Part shown: one piece after another, positions 18,948-28,073 of the stretch
Position numbering within the stretch: position 1 is the first letter of the stretch
How the letters are laid out: each line of letters opens with the position of its first letter
From: CAWGUU01 sp963825765
GTDB taxonomy: Bacteria; Actinomycetota; Acidimicrobiia; Acidimicrobiales; AC-14
Length of the DNA: 64,000 nucleotides
NCBI GenBank assembly: GCA_963825765.1
Contig: CAWGUU010000003.1
Location: forward strand, 1-64,000
Direction: 5' to 3'
Translations under genes and position numbers: made by a program
Notes under the pieces: generated by a model
Databases searched by the model: none
Told to the model about the DNA's origin: nothing
What the model saw: only the letters and a program-made list of their open reading frames with translations

Positions 18948-19169
18948 ATGGAGGACTTCGAGCGGTGCTTCGAGCGCAACTACGGTGACATCGCCCGCTT
19001 CTGTGCCCGGCCGCGCGGCCACGGCCGAGGATGCCGAGGACGCGGCCACCGACAAACGCGTCAGCTCGAGGTCACGGTCAAGGACGGGCTCGTCCGGCGC
19101 GTCCGCGCGGGTGCGGAAGTGACCGAGTACTTGAGCCTCGGCGAGCCACAGTCCATCGAGCGTCCGTAG
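18948..19169 (+). pseudogene. Fused remnant: start of an ECF sigma factor joined to an unrelated C-terminus
   Basis: The frame begins MEDFERCFERNYGDIARFC, which reads like region 2 of an ECF sigma factor; one frame over, it continues ATAEDAEDAAT as sigma factors do. After about 45 codons it becomes VTVKDGLVRRVRAGAEVTEY and ends QSIERP, which looks like the C-terminal end of a secreted or sigma-partner protein. Regions 3 and 4 are missing. I read it as the two ends of a sigma/partner gene pair left after an internal deletion. Confidence 0.5.
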
Positions 19170-19297
19170 GTCACCGAGGTGACATCAGAACCGCCTCGCG
19201 CGTGCCGATACAGGGGGTGTCAGACAGCGAAGGCGCCTCGAGGGCTGAGACCTCAAACGATGTCCCCCTGCCAACCTTGCCCGATCTTCTGATGGCC

Positions 19298-19320
19298 GAA
19301 GCCCGCCCCGAGCGGGCTTC
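19298..19320. terminator. GC hairpin (GAAGCCCGC / GCGGGCTTC)
   Basis: A perfect 9-base stem with a 5-base loop, followed by cgcgttt. It may end transcripts coming from 18.9 kb, or act as leader structure for the small frame that starts 17 bases later. The rest of 19170-19297 holds a further loose pairing (cagggggtgt at 19210 with atgtccccctg at 19259) but no recognised RNA family. Confidence 0.55.
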
Positions 19321-19337
19321 CGCGTTTAATGCCCTGC

Positions 19338-19466
19338 ATGGAGCAACTGCTCGAGCATCAGCAACCGTCCTCCGACGAGCGCATCCTGAAGTGGGTCGGC
19401 GCCCTCGCCGCCCTGACCGCCGCGGCGCTGCTCGTCAGGCGCTCACGGAGCCTCGCGGACGACTGA
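19338..19466 (+). CDS. Small single-pass membrane protein (42 residues)
   Basis: A short frame from ATG 19338 encodes MEQLLEHQQPSSDERILKW, then a hydrophobic helix VGALAALTAAALLVRR and a charged tail. This is the composition of real small membrane proteins rather than a shadow frame. Its last 24 bases overlap the convergent ligase gene. No Shine-Dalgarno is obvious; an in-frame ATG at 19329 is an alternative. Confidence 0.45.
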   Translation: MEQLLEHQQPSSDERILKWVGALAALTAAALLVRRSRSLADD

Positions 19467-20327
19467 CCGGGCGGCCTTGTCGTCGCGCAGCCCGAGGAAG
19501 CGCGGGTGGCGCAGGCGGCCCGCGCGTCGTCCACTCCGCGAAGCCGATCTGGCGCGACGAGCCGCGGCTCGACCCAGGTCGCGTCGCGGAAGCGCGGGGC
19601 GTCGGCGAACGGCGACTCGTCGCGGCGCAGCGCGCGCAGCTGCGCGCCGAGCGTCGCGCAGCGTCGCGCGGTCGAAGCCCGTGCCGACCTTGCCGGCGTA
19701 GCGCAACGTCGTCCGGCGTCGTAGACGCCGACGAGCAGCGCGCCGAACTCCTCGCGCGAGCCGCGCGGGGCGGTGAAGCCGCCGATCACGAGCTCCTGGC
19801 CCTGCTCGCACTTGAACTTCAGCCAGTCGCGCGAGCGGCTTGGCGTGTAGACGCTGTCGGCGCGCTTGGCGATCACGCCCTCCCAGCCCTTGCGGCAGGC
19901 CTCCTCGAACATCGCCTCGCCCGCCTCGTTGCGGTAGGCGTTGAGGCGGACGGGCCCGTCGAAGGACAGCGCGTCGCGCAGCAGCGCCTTGCGCTCGCGC
20001 AGCGGCAGCCCGCGCACGTCCTCGCCGTCGAGCCAGAGCACGTCGAAGACGTAGTAGAAGATCGCGGCGCCCGGATGCCCGAGGCGCTGGAAGCTCGTCT
20101 GCCCGTGCTCGAAGGCGACGACCTCGCCGTCGACCGCGAAGCGCGAGTGCCCTGCGCATCCAGCGCCTCGGCGACCCCGGGAAGCGCCCGTTCAGCGACA
20201 GGTCGTTGCGCGAGAGCAGCCGCACCGGCCCGCCGTCGCGGATCGCGATGCAGCGGATGCCGTCCAGCTTGCGCTCGAAGATCCAGTCCGGGTCGCTGAA
20301 GCGCTCCTGCGTGAGGACCGCCTTCAT
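19443..20327 (-). CDS. ATP-dependent DNA ligase (LigC/LigD-type catalytic core; frameshifted)
   Basis: The adenylation motif is FERKLDGIRCIAI (catalytic Lys in KLDGIR), followed by GEVVAFEHGQ-like and FYYVFDVLWLDGEDV segments, motif IIIa/IV parts EACRKGWEGVIAKRADSVY, and the conserved DWLKFKCEQGQELVIGGFTA. The end, RHPRFLGLRDDKAARSVVRE, is the usual terminus of the OB domain. About 294 residues, the size of stand-alone NHEJ-type ligases. Frame changes near 20185, 20150, 19715, 19660 and 19540. MKAVLT at 20327 is the likely start. No Ku or polymerase gene is nearby. Confidence 0.88.
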   Translation of the reverse strand: MKAVLTQERFSDPDWIFERKLDGIRCIAIRDGGPVRLLSRNDLSLNGRFPGSPRRWMRRALALRGRRRGRRLRARADELPAPRASGRRDLLLRLRRALARRRGRARAAAARAQGAAARRAVLRRARPPQRLPQRGGRGDVRGGLPQGLGGRDRQARRQRLHAKPLARLAEVQVRAGPGARDRRLHRPARLARGVRRAARRRLRRRTTLRYAGKVGTGFDRATLRDARRAAARAAPRRVAVRRRPALPRRDLGRAAARRARSASRSGRRAGRLRHPRFLGLRDDKAARSVVREAP

Positions 20328-20905
20328 CGCCTCGGCGGTCGTCGGCGCCGGCGCTCATCGCCGGCGCCATGGCGCAGCCCGTCCATCAGCAGCCGCAGCA
20401 GCGTGCGCGCCTGCTCGCTCGTCGTCGACGAGCCAGACCGCGCCCATCGCGCGCCAGACGTCCTCGGCGTCGACGTCGGAGCGCAGCGTGCCCGCCTCGA
20501 CGCCCGCGGCGAGCAGCTCCGCGATCGCCGCGACGATCTGCGCCGCGCGTCTCGGCGAAGATGTCCGACCCGCCCGCGACCAGCGACTGCAGCGCGCCCT
20601 TCATGCCCTTCTTGGCGTCGAGTAGGCGACGAAGCGCTCCATCCACAGCTCCAGCGCGACGTCCGGCGCGTGCTCGGCGAGCAGCTCGGCGGCGGCCTCG
20701 TGGAGGTGCGTCGACCTCGGCGCGGTAGGCGGCCTCGACCAGCGCGTCGCGGGTGGGGAAGTGGCGGTAGAGCGTGCCGATCCCGACGCCGGCGGCCTTG
20801 GCCACGGCGTCCAGCGAGACGTCGGTGCCGCGCGGCGGCGAACAGCTCGGTCGCCGCGGTCAGCAGCTTCTCCCGGTTGCGGATGGCGTCAGCGCGTTTG
20901 GTCAT
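20324..20905 (-). CDS. TetR-family repressor (frameshifted)
   Basis: The start MTKRADAIRNREKLLTAATE is a TetR DNA-binding helix, then the helix-turn-helix VAKAAGVGIGTLYRHFPTRD and ALVEAAYRAEVDA. The ligand domain is alpha-helical (ELWMERFVAYLDAKKGMKGA, LVAGGSDIFAET) and ends RTLLRLLMDGLRHG. Frame changes near 20835, 20705, 20620 and 20555. An upstream ATG at 20911 is possible. It is divergent from an SDR gene across two identical dyads (20919-20971), so it very likely represses itself and the two SDR genes. Confidence 0.87.
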   Translation of the reverse strand: MTKRADAIRNREKLLTAATELFAAARHRRLAGRRGQGRRRRDRHALPPLPHPRRAGRGRLPRRGRRTSTRPPPSCSPSTRRTSRWSCGWSASSPTRRQEGHEGRAAVAGRGRVGHLRRDARRRSSRRSRSCSPRASRRARCAPTSTPRTSGARWARSGSSTTSEQARTLLRLLMDGLRHGAGDERRRRRPPRR

Positions 20906-20918
20906 GGTCATGATGAAA

Positions 20919-20933
20919 CGGAGGGTCCCTCCG
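20919..20933. promoter_or_regulatory. TetR operator 1 (CGGAGG-N3-CCTCCG)
   Basis: A perfect 6-base dyad with GTC in the middle, 8 to 14 bases upstream of the tetR start codons. The same dyad recurs 38 bases away. Confidence 0.75.
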
Positions 20934-20956
20934 GTTCGGTGCTACATTGGTCCAAC

Positions 20957-20971
20957 CGGAGGATTCCTCCG
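20957..20971. promoter_or_regulatory. TetR operator 2 (CGGAGG-N3-CCTCCG)
   Basis: The same dyad with ATT in the middle, 27 bases before ATG 20998 of the SDR gene. The SDR Shine-Dalgarno taggagg lies just downstream (20981-20987). Confidence 0.75.
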
Positions 20972-20997
20972 CTTCGATTCTAGGAGGCACGCAACAG

Positions 20998-21836
20998 ATG
21001 TCCAAAGTCTGGTTCATAACCGGCTCATCGAAGGGCTTCGGGCGGGTCTGGGCCGAGGCCGCGCTCGAGCGCGGCGACCGGGTGGCCGCGACGGCGCGCA
21101 ACGCCGACACGCTGACCCCGCTCGTCGAGGCCTACGGCGACAACGTCCTCGCCCTCCAGCTCGACGTCAACGACAAGGCGGCGATCGACGCCGCGGTCAA
21201 GCAGGCGCACGAGCGCTTCGGCCGCCTCGACGTCGTCGTCAACAACGCCGGCTACGGGCTCTTCGGCGCGATCGAGGAGCTCACCGAGGAGCAGGCGCGC
21301 GCAGCAGATCGAGACGAACCTGTTCGGCCCGCTGTGGGTCACGCAGGCCGCGCTCCCGATCATGCGCGCGCAGGGCGCGGGCCACATCATCCAGGTCTCG
21401 TCGATCGGCGGCGTGAACGCGTTCCCGATCCTCGGGCTCTACCACGCTTCGAAGTGGGGCCTGGAGGGCTTCAGCCAGTCGCTCGCGGCCGAGGTCGCCG
21501 AGTTCGGCATCAAGGTCACGATCGTCGAGCCCGCCGGCTTCTCGACCGACTGGCGCGGCCCGTCGGCGGTCGTGGCGCAGCCGATGGCCGAGTACGACGC
21601 GGTGCGCGACTACCGCGCGCGGCTGTTCACCGGCCCGCTGGCCGAGCCGGGTGACCCGCAGGCGACCGGCTCGGCGATCCTCGAGCTCGTCGACGCCGAC
21701 GAGCCGCCGCTGCGCGTGTTCTTCGGCACCGGCACGCTCGAGATGATCAAGCGCCGAATACGAGCAGCGGATCGAGAACTGGGAGCGCTGGGACCACCTC
21801 GCGGTCGCCGCGCAGGGAGGGGTGACCGCGTCATGA
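20998..21836 (+). CDS. Short-chain dehydrogenase/reductase (classical SDR)
   Basis: MSKVWFITGSSKGFGRVWAE carries the TGxxxGxG cofactor motif. Then come LQLDVNDKAAIDAA, VVNNAGYGLFGAIEELTEEQ, the active-site Ser in IIQVSSIGGVNAF, and the YxxxK motif YHASKWGLEGFSQSLAAE, followed by VTIVEPAGFSTDW. About 278 residues. One extra base near 21302 and a disruption near 21757 break the frame. An NAD(P)-dependent oxidoreductase of unknown substrate, paralogous to the SDR at 48025. Its stop overlaps the next SDR start (ATGA). Confidence 0.92.
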
Positions 21837-22753
21837 GCACCTTCGGCTTCGAAACCACCGCCCTGGAAGTCGTCGAGGGCATCGACCTCTCCGGCAAGCG
21901 CGCGATCGTCACCGGCGGCGCGTCCGGGATCGGCGTCGAGACCGCCCGCGCGCTGGCCAAGCGCCGGCGCCGAGGTCACGATCGCGGTCCGCGACGTGGA
22001 CGCGGGCGAGCGGGTCGCGACCGAGATCGGGCGCGCTGAGCGTCGCCTACCTCGACCTGGCCAAGCTCGAGTCCGTCGAGGCCTTCGCGCGCGGCTGGGA
22101 CGGCCCGCTGCACATCCTGGTCAACAACGCCGGCGTGATGGCGCTCCAGGAGCTGCACGCTCAACGACGCACGGGCTGGAGATGCAGTTCGCGACCAACC
22201 ACGTCGGGCACTTCGCGCTCGCGCACGGCCTGCACGGCGCGCTGCGCGGCCGAAGGCGCGCGGATCGTCTCGCGTCAGCTCCAGCGGGCACCTGCGCTCG
22301 CCGGTGATCTTCGACGACCTCAACTTCGCGTTCCGCGACTACGACGCCGTGGTCGGCCTACGGCCAGTCCAAGACCGCGAACGTGCTGTTCGCGGTCGGC
22401 GCGACCGCCCGCTGGGCGCGCGACGGGATCTACGCCAACGCGCTGATGCCGGGCGGGATCGCGACCAACCTGCAGCGCCACGTGACCCGGAGCTAGATCG
22501 AGCAGGCCGCAAGGCCTCGGGCATGCGCGCTCAAGACCGCCCGAGCAGGGCGCCGCGACGTCGGTCCTGCTGGCGACCTCGCCGGAGCTCGAGGGCGTCG
22601 GCGGCCGCTACTACGAGGACTGCGCCGAGGCCGAGGTCGTCGAGCGGCGCGGCGAGTGGGGCAGCGGCGGCGTCGCGCCCTACGCGCTGGACGCCGACAA
22701 CGCCGACCGCCTGTGGGAGCTGTCGGAGCGACTGCTCGGGCGCCGACCGGTAG
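21833..22753 (+). CDS. SDR-family oxidoreductase, WWOX/retinol-dehydrogenase-like (frameshifted)
   Basis: Starts MSTFGFETTALEVVEGIDLS with GKRAIVTGGASGIGVETARA as cofactor motif, then VAYLDLAKLESVEAFARGWD, ILVNNAGVMALQEL, QFATNHVGHFALAHGL, and the active-site region with AYGQSKTANVLFAVGATAR. It ends in ERRGEWGSGGVAPYALDADN. This extended-loop SDR type is common in actinobacteria with unknown substrates. Many single-base disruptions between 21965 and 22540. Translationally coupled to the upstream SDR and presumably under the same TetR control. Confidence 0.85.
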
Positions 22754-22821
22754 CGTCCTGAGCGTGATTCACTCCTGGGGGCGATGGCCGCTGCCGTCCC
22801 GCGCCGCGAACATCGCTCCTC

Positions 22822-23650
22822 ATGCCTTGCATCGCCAAGCTCATCCTGGATGTGCTCTTCGGTCCCGAAGAGCAGGTCGCCTACGTGTCGGTGACGACGC
22901 GCTGAGGCGCCTGGTCACCATCCCGATCAGCCACTACTGCGAGAAGGCGCGCTGGGCGCTCGAGCGCGCCGGCCTCGACTATCTCGAGGAGCGCCACGTC
23001 CAGGGCGTGCACCAGTTCGCCTCGCGCCGCGCCGGCGGCCACGGCACGCTGCCGGTGCTCGTCACCGAGCACGGCGTGTTCGCCGAGCTCGGAGTGGATC
23101 ATCCGCTACGCCGACCTGCAGCTCGCGCCCGAGCAGCGGCTGTTCACCGGCGACCCCGAGGTCGAGGCGCTCTGCGCGCGAGCTCGACGCGGCGCTCGGC
23201 CCCGACGCGCCGGCGCCTGATCTACGCGCACATGCTGCCGCGCACGCGAGCTGATGCTGCCGTACAACAACCAGGGCGTCCCGGCCTGGGAGGCGCTCGC
23301 GCTGACCGCGGCTGTTCCCGCTCGCGTCGCGCTGGGCGCGGCGCGAGCTGCAGATCAAGGACACGCCGACGAGGACCGCCGCCGCGTCCTGCGCGGCCTT
23401 CGACGTGGTCGCCGAGCGCCTGCCGACGGCCGCCGCTACCTGTGCGGCGACCGCTTCACCGCCGCCGACCTGACGTTCGCCGCGCTCGCGGCGGCGGTCG
23501 TCGCTGCCGCCGCAGTACGGCGTCGCGCTGCCGCGGCTCGACGCAGCTGCCCGCGCCGGTCGCGCGAGGACGTCGCGCGCGTTCCGCGCGCACCCCGCGG
23601 GCGCCTACGCGCTCTCGCTGTTCGCTCGATCGAGCCGCCACCGGCGCTGA
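22822..23650 (+). CDS. Glutathione S-transferase-like protein (frameshifted)
   Basis: The N-terminal thioredoxin-like domain has VTIPISHYCEKARWALERAG, the SxxCxKARW active-site pattern, then GTLPVLVTEHGVF. The helical C-terminal domain includes LYIAH-like RLIYAHMLPR, MLPYNNQGVPAWE and GRRYLCGDRFTAADLTFAAL. About 270 residues. The start is uncertain: ATG 22822 encodes 27 residues (MPCIAKLILDVLFGPEEQVA) before a stop at 22905 that one base change would remove. Disruptions near 23095, 23162, 23210, 23250, 23340, 23430 and 23540. It converges with the cyclic-nucleotide-binding gene. Confidence 0.75.
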
Positions 23651-25482
23651 TCGCGCGCCGCGCTCGGCGTCGTAGCGCTCGAGCGCCTCGTCCTGCGTGC
23701 GCAGGCGCGTCGTCCATCGCGCTCGCTGCAGCGCCTCGATCAGCTCCGGCCGCGCCGGCCAGGATCGGCTCGTAGCTGGCGCGCGGCCGACCTCGTAGAC
23801 GAGCGCGCCGTCGACGGCGCGCACGGTCGCGCTGCGCGGCTCGCCGGTCAGCAGCGACATCTCGCCGATCACGGTCGCCGGTCGGGCGCTGTGCCGAGGT
23901 CGACCTCGGTGCCGTCGTCGCGGCGCAGGAAGACCTCGACCGTCCCCTCGACGATCACGAACAGCGAGTCGCCCTCCTGGCCCTGGACGATGATCCGCTC
24001 CATCGGCCCGAACGTCAGCGGGCGCGCCGTGCGGGCGAGCAGCGCGATCTCGTCCGCGCGCAGGATCGAGAACAGCGCCGTGCCGGCGAGCAGGTCGGCG
24101 AGCACGCGCAGCGGCGGCTCGTAGTCCGTCGGGCAGCTCGGCGCCGACCTCGAGGCGGTCGGCGTCGTAGCCGTCGCGACGCTGCAGCAGCGCGACCCGC
24201 GACGGCTGGTTCATGTGCGCCTCGAGCAGGCTGACCTGGCGCGGGACGCACTCCTCGCCGGTGTGGTCCATCAGCCCGCGCTCGCTGCGCCCAGTCGGCG
24301 ACGTGGTTCATCGAGTCGCGGTACTGGTTGCAGGCCGCGGCGAACAGCCCGTCCTGGTCGCCGAGCAGCTTCGGCAGCGGCCCGGGACGCGCAGGACGCG
24401 GCGCAGGCCGAGGTGCCCCGCCGGTGCCAGAGCACGAACTCGGCGCACCTCGGGCGGCAGGTGGCCGAGCTCCGGGAACGCGTCGGGCGTCTGGCGCAGG
24501 ACGGCGCGCTCGGCGTCGCGGAAGACGCGGTGCCAGGTCTCCTGCGCGTTGTGCGGGTTCGGCCCGGCGAGCTCGATCGCGTGCTGCAGGTCCTCGTGGT
24601 GGACGTGCAGGAACTCGAGCGTCGCGCGCCGCTTGTCGAGCAGGTTCTGCGCCGACACCGGCCCGGCGCGCGGGCGCGCCGCGGAGCGCGATCTCGCGCA
24701 GCGTCCCAGACGCCGCGCCAGCCGCCGACGTTGATCCGGCGCCGGATCTGCTCGAAGGCGTCGCTGTGCTCGAAGCGCCTCGCGCTCCTCCGGCGTCAGC
24801 AGGTCGCCGACGTCGTCCTTGACGGCCTCGATCGATGCCGAGCGCGGTCAGCAGCTCGAGGTAGAGGCCGACGCGCACGAGCCAGCCCGGGGTCGGCGAG
24901 GTTGCGGCGCTTGTGGACGATGTCGCCGACCAGCGCGCGCGTGTACAGCTCGGCCTTGTGGGCGCCGATCAGCAGCACCGGGAACCACGGGTGGTAGGCG
25001 TGCGAGAGGCCCGGGCGCCTGGCGCTCGGTGTCGGGGATCACGAGCTGCTCGACGATCCGCTCGTAGAGCGAGCCCAACTGCGCGACGTCGTAGACCTCG
25101 AGCCGGACGTCGGCCTCGGCGACGGGCGCGCCGTCGCGCATGAGCCGCACGCCGACGTCCAGCGGCTGCGAGAAGAGCGTCGCGAACGAGTACTCGCCTG
25201 GCAGGTCGCGCAGGCGTGAGCAGGTACGTGCGGTCCTCGTCGAGCGCGCGTCTCGCGCAGTTGCCCGTCCGGCGTCGAAGACCGCGGGCGCGGCCGGGCC
25301 GCCCAGGCCGTCGGTGAGCCGCACCTCGCAGCGCGCAGCCCGCGGCGCCCGTGACCGCCAGCAGCAGGTAGCAGTCGCCCTCGCAGGAAGGCGACGGGGT
25401 CGCTGGAGCCCATCCCCGGGTGGCGCGCCTCGTCGGTCGGGCGCCGCCCAGGGGAGAACGGGATGATCGAGACCGTCGCCAC
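23605..25482 (-). CDS. Uncharacterised protein with C-terminal cyclic nucleotide-binding domain (frameshifted)
   Basis: The fragments assemble into about 620 residues. The N-terminal 130 are beta-rich (VRLTDGLGGPAAPAVFDAG, GEYSFATLFSQPLDVGVRLM). A helical middle region follows (VLLIGAHKAELYTRALVGDI, KRRNLADPG, RVGLYLELLTALGI, DKRRATLEFLHVHHEDLQHA, ETWHRVFRDAERAVLRQ). The C-terminus is a cNMP-binding beta-roll: GPMERIIVQGQEGDSLFVIV, then EGTVEVFLRRDDGTEVDLG, with the phosphate-binding cassette VIGEMSLLTGEPRSATVRAV. Start is GTG 25482, close to the DsbA-like gene's 3' end. No effector domain is recognised in the first 480 residues. Confidence 0.7.
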
Positions 25483-25496
25483 GTGGCGACGCTACA

Positions 25497-26308
25497 TCAA
25501 CGCCGCGTCCAGTAGAAGTCGGCGCCCGCGGGGATCGGCGTCGCCGCGCGCGGCCAGCTCGGCGCGCACCTTGGCCGGATCGGCCTGCATGATCGCGACG
25601 ACCTCGGCCGTGGCCAGCGGCTCGCTCGCCCAGGTCAGCAACTGCGCGACCGACTCGGGCTTCGCCCGGCGCGTCAGCCCGAAGTTGGCCAGCGCGGTCT
25701 CGTAGGCCTCGACCGGGTTGAAGCCGGGGATCGTGAACGTGCGCCCGTTCGCGCTGAGCTCGTAGCTCGGCGCGGTGTAGCGGCGCTCGTGGGGCGGGCC
25801 GCCGAGCTTGTGGTCCAGCGCGCGGGCGGCGGGCGAGGGGGCGCGGGCGGCTTCGATGTCCGCGCGCAGCGCGTCCTCGACCGCGGGGGTCGCCGACCAG
25901 CGCGCTCAGCTCGTCGCGTCGAGACCGATGTCGCGTCGCCGCGGCGGCGAGCAGCGCCGGGTCGTCGAGCAGGCCGCCGACCATCGCGCGCACGCGCAGG
26001 CGCCGCAGCAGCGCGGCTTCGGCTCCCGGCGCGTTCAGCCGCGCGGCGACCACCGCGCGGCAGGCGGGCTCGGACGAGAACGTCCGCGGGTACGGGTTCG
26101 GGTCGATCGGCATCCCGTATTTGCGCTGCAGCCCGGGCGCGCCCTCGGCGAGCTTGGCGTCCTCGCCGGGCTCGAGCGTGAGCACGATCATCCGCAGCCG
26201 CCAGCGCAGCTGGTCGCCGTAGTGCCAGCGCAAGCGCTGGCGGACCGGCTCGGCCGAGAAGGCGAACGGGCAGGCGGGGTCGGTGAAGAGCGTGATCTCG
26301 AGGGCCAC
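25497..26308 (-). CDS. DsbA/FrnE-like thioredoxin-fold protein (frameshifted)
   Basis: MALEITLFTDPACPFAFSAE places the thioredoxin motif at CPFA, so only the first cysteine of CxxC remains. That is typical of 2-hydroxychromene-isomerase/FrnE-type members rather than true oxidases. The helical insert follows (RTFSSEPACRAVVAARLNAP, LRVRAMVGGLLDDPALLAAA), and the cis-Pro strand SANGRTFTIPGFNPVEAYET lies near the C-terminus. The last frame ends IPAGADFYWTRR at TGA 25497. Frame changes near 25925 and 25885. Just upstream of the cNMP-binding gene; possibly co-transcribed. Confidence 0.8.
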
Positions 26309-26314
26309 GCCGTC

Positions 26315-28073
26315 TCAGGCTACTGGCGCGCCGTTGAGCCCGTAGATGCTCACGGGAGCCTTGCGGCCGCGGATCTCGATCGTGCCGACATAGGCCACGC
26401 TCGGCTTCTCCTTCTGCAGCACGGCGACCGTCGTGCCCGAGATCAGCACCTGCTCGGCGTGGTTCTTGGTCTCCTGCTCGAGCCGTGAGGCGACGTTCGC
26501 GGCGTCCCCGACCGCCGTGTACTCGAGCCGCCCGGCCGAGCCGATGATGCCCGAGCGCAAGGTCCCGCTGTTGATGCCGACGCCCATGGCGAACCCCTCG
26601 CCGAGGTTGGACTCGGCGATCCAGCGGTTCAGTGCCTCCAGCCGCGGCCCCGTCATCTCGCGGGCCGCGCGGACCGCGTTGTCGGCGTGATCCTCATGGG
26701 CCTCCGGCGCGCCGAAGAGGGCCACGATCCCGTCGCCGCGATAGCCCACGATCGTGCCGTTGTAGGAGCAGATCGATTCGCTCATCTCCGTCAGATAGCG
26801 GTTCAGGACGCGCTGCGCGTCGTCGTCCTCGAGGATCTCGGAGAAGCGGGTGAAGCCGCGCAGGTCGCAGAACAGGCAGGTCGTCTCGGTGGTCTTGGTC
26901 AGGCTGCGCAGGTCGCCGCCGTTGCCCCACGCGCGCACGACGTCGCCGACCGCCGAGCCGGGGACGAAGAGCCCGAGCGCCTGGCGGGCCGCGTCGCGCT
27001 CGGCCGCGACCCAGGCGAACAGCACGGCGAAGACCCCGACGCCGCTGAGCCCGAGCGTCACCAGCGGTTCGACCGCGGGCAGGATCAGACCCGCCTGGAA
27101 GGCGAGCTGCACGACCCCGACATAGACGACGGCGAAGGTCGCGACGATCACGACGGCGATCGGCCCGAAGCGGATCGTCGCCAGCGGCACGAGCAGCCCG
27201 AACAGGGTGATCAGGGCCGGCGTCAGCCAAGCGGGCGCCGCGCGCAGCGGCGCGTCGGCCAGCAGCGTCGCGATCGCGTTGGCGTGCAGCTCGGCGCCGG
27301 ACATCTGCCGCTCCCGACCGACGGCGGTCGGGTGGACGTCCTGCACCTCCGCCGCCACCGCGCCGACCACGACCACGGCGCCGCGGAACGCTGCGGGATC
27401 GGCGCGTCCGCGGTAGACCTTCGAGAACGAGACCGTGCGGATCGTCCCGGGCGGGCCGGCGAAGTCGATCCACGCCTTCCCGTCCGCGTCGAAGTCCGAG
27501 CGCGGCACGGAACGCCGGCGCGCGACCTCGACCGTGCCGACGGCCAGCCCGGGTAGCCCGTCGACCTCCCGGCTCAGGCGGCGCACCACGCCGTCCTTGT
27601 CACGCGGCATCAGCGTGTGCCCGACGCGGCCGCCGAGCGCCTCGACCTGCTCAGTGCCGCCGAGCACGCCGGTCTCCCCGTATTCCGTGACGTCGCCGGT
27701 CGCGAGCACGATCCGCCCTCGCGTGTTGCGGACGGCCTCGATCAGCGCGTTGTCCGCGCGGCGCTTGGTCTGTTCGGTGAACTGCACGTCGTAGGCGATC
27801 ACCTTGGCGCCGGCGGCGTCGAGCCAGTCGATGACCTTCGGCGTGCATGGTGCGGTCGATCGGCCAGCCTTCATCGAGGTCCTGGTGGGTCTGCTCGTCG
27901 ATCTGCACCACGACGAGGTCGTCCGGCGGCGGCTGGGCGCCGCGCACCGCGAAGCGCCAGTCGACCGTGCGCAACTCGCTTGAGTCCAGCGGCGGCGTGA
28001 AGCCGATCACCAGCCCGACGCCGGTCATCACCGCACCGACGCCGAGCAGCGCGATCGAGCGTGAGCTTCTCAC
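26315..28073 (-). CDS. CHASE2-domain adenylate/guanylate cyclase (one frameshift)
   Basis: GTG 28073 overlaps the upstream stop (GTGA). An N-terminal helix (SIALLGVGAVMTGVGLVIGF) is followed by an extracytoplasmic CHASE2 sensor (SSELRTVDWRFAVRGAQPPP, VVVQIDEQTHQDLDEGWPID, AYDVQFTEQTKRRADNALIE, VVVVGAVAAEVQDVHPTAVG), then three helices, then a class III cyclase domain. The cyclase motifs include CLFCDLRGFTRFSEILEDDD (metal Asp), GTIVGYRGDGIVALFGAPEA (second metal Asp) and EYTAVGDAANVASRLEQETK. About 585 residues, ending GRKAPVSIYGLNGAPVA. One base change near 27845. It would make cAMP or cGMP in response to an envelope signal. Confidence 0.93.

Noticed and set aside
19201..19290. ggctgaga near 19246 recalled a TPP riboswitch
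   Set aside because: The other conserved boxes and a downstream thiamin gene are missing.
23605..25482. Family 2B encapsulin because of a cNMP domain
   Set aside because: The cNMP domain is C-terminal, not inserted in an HK97 fold, and no HK97 signature or cargo gene is visible.
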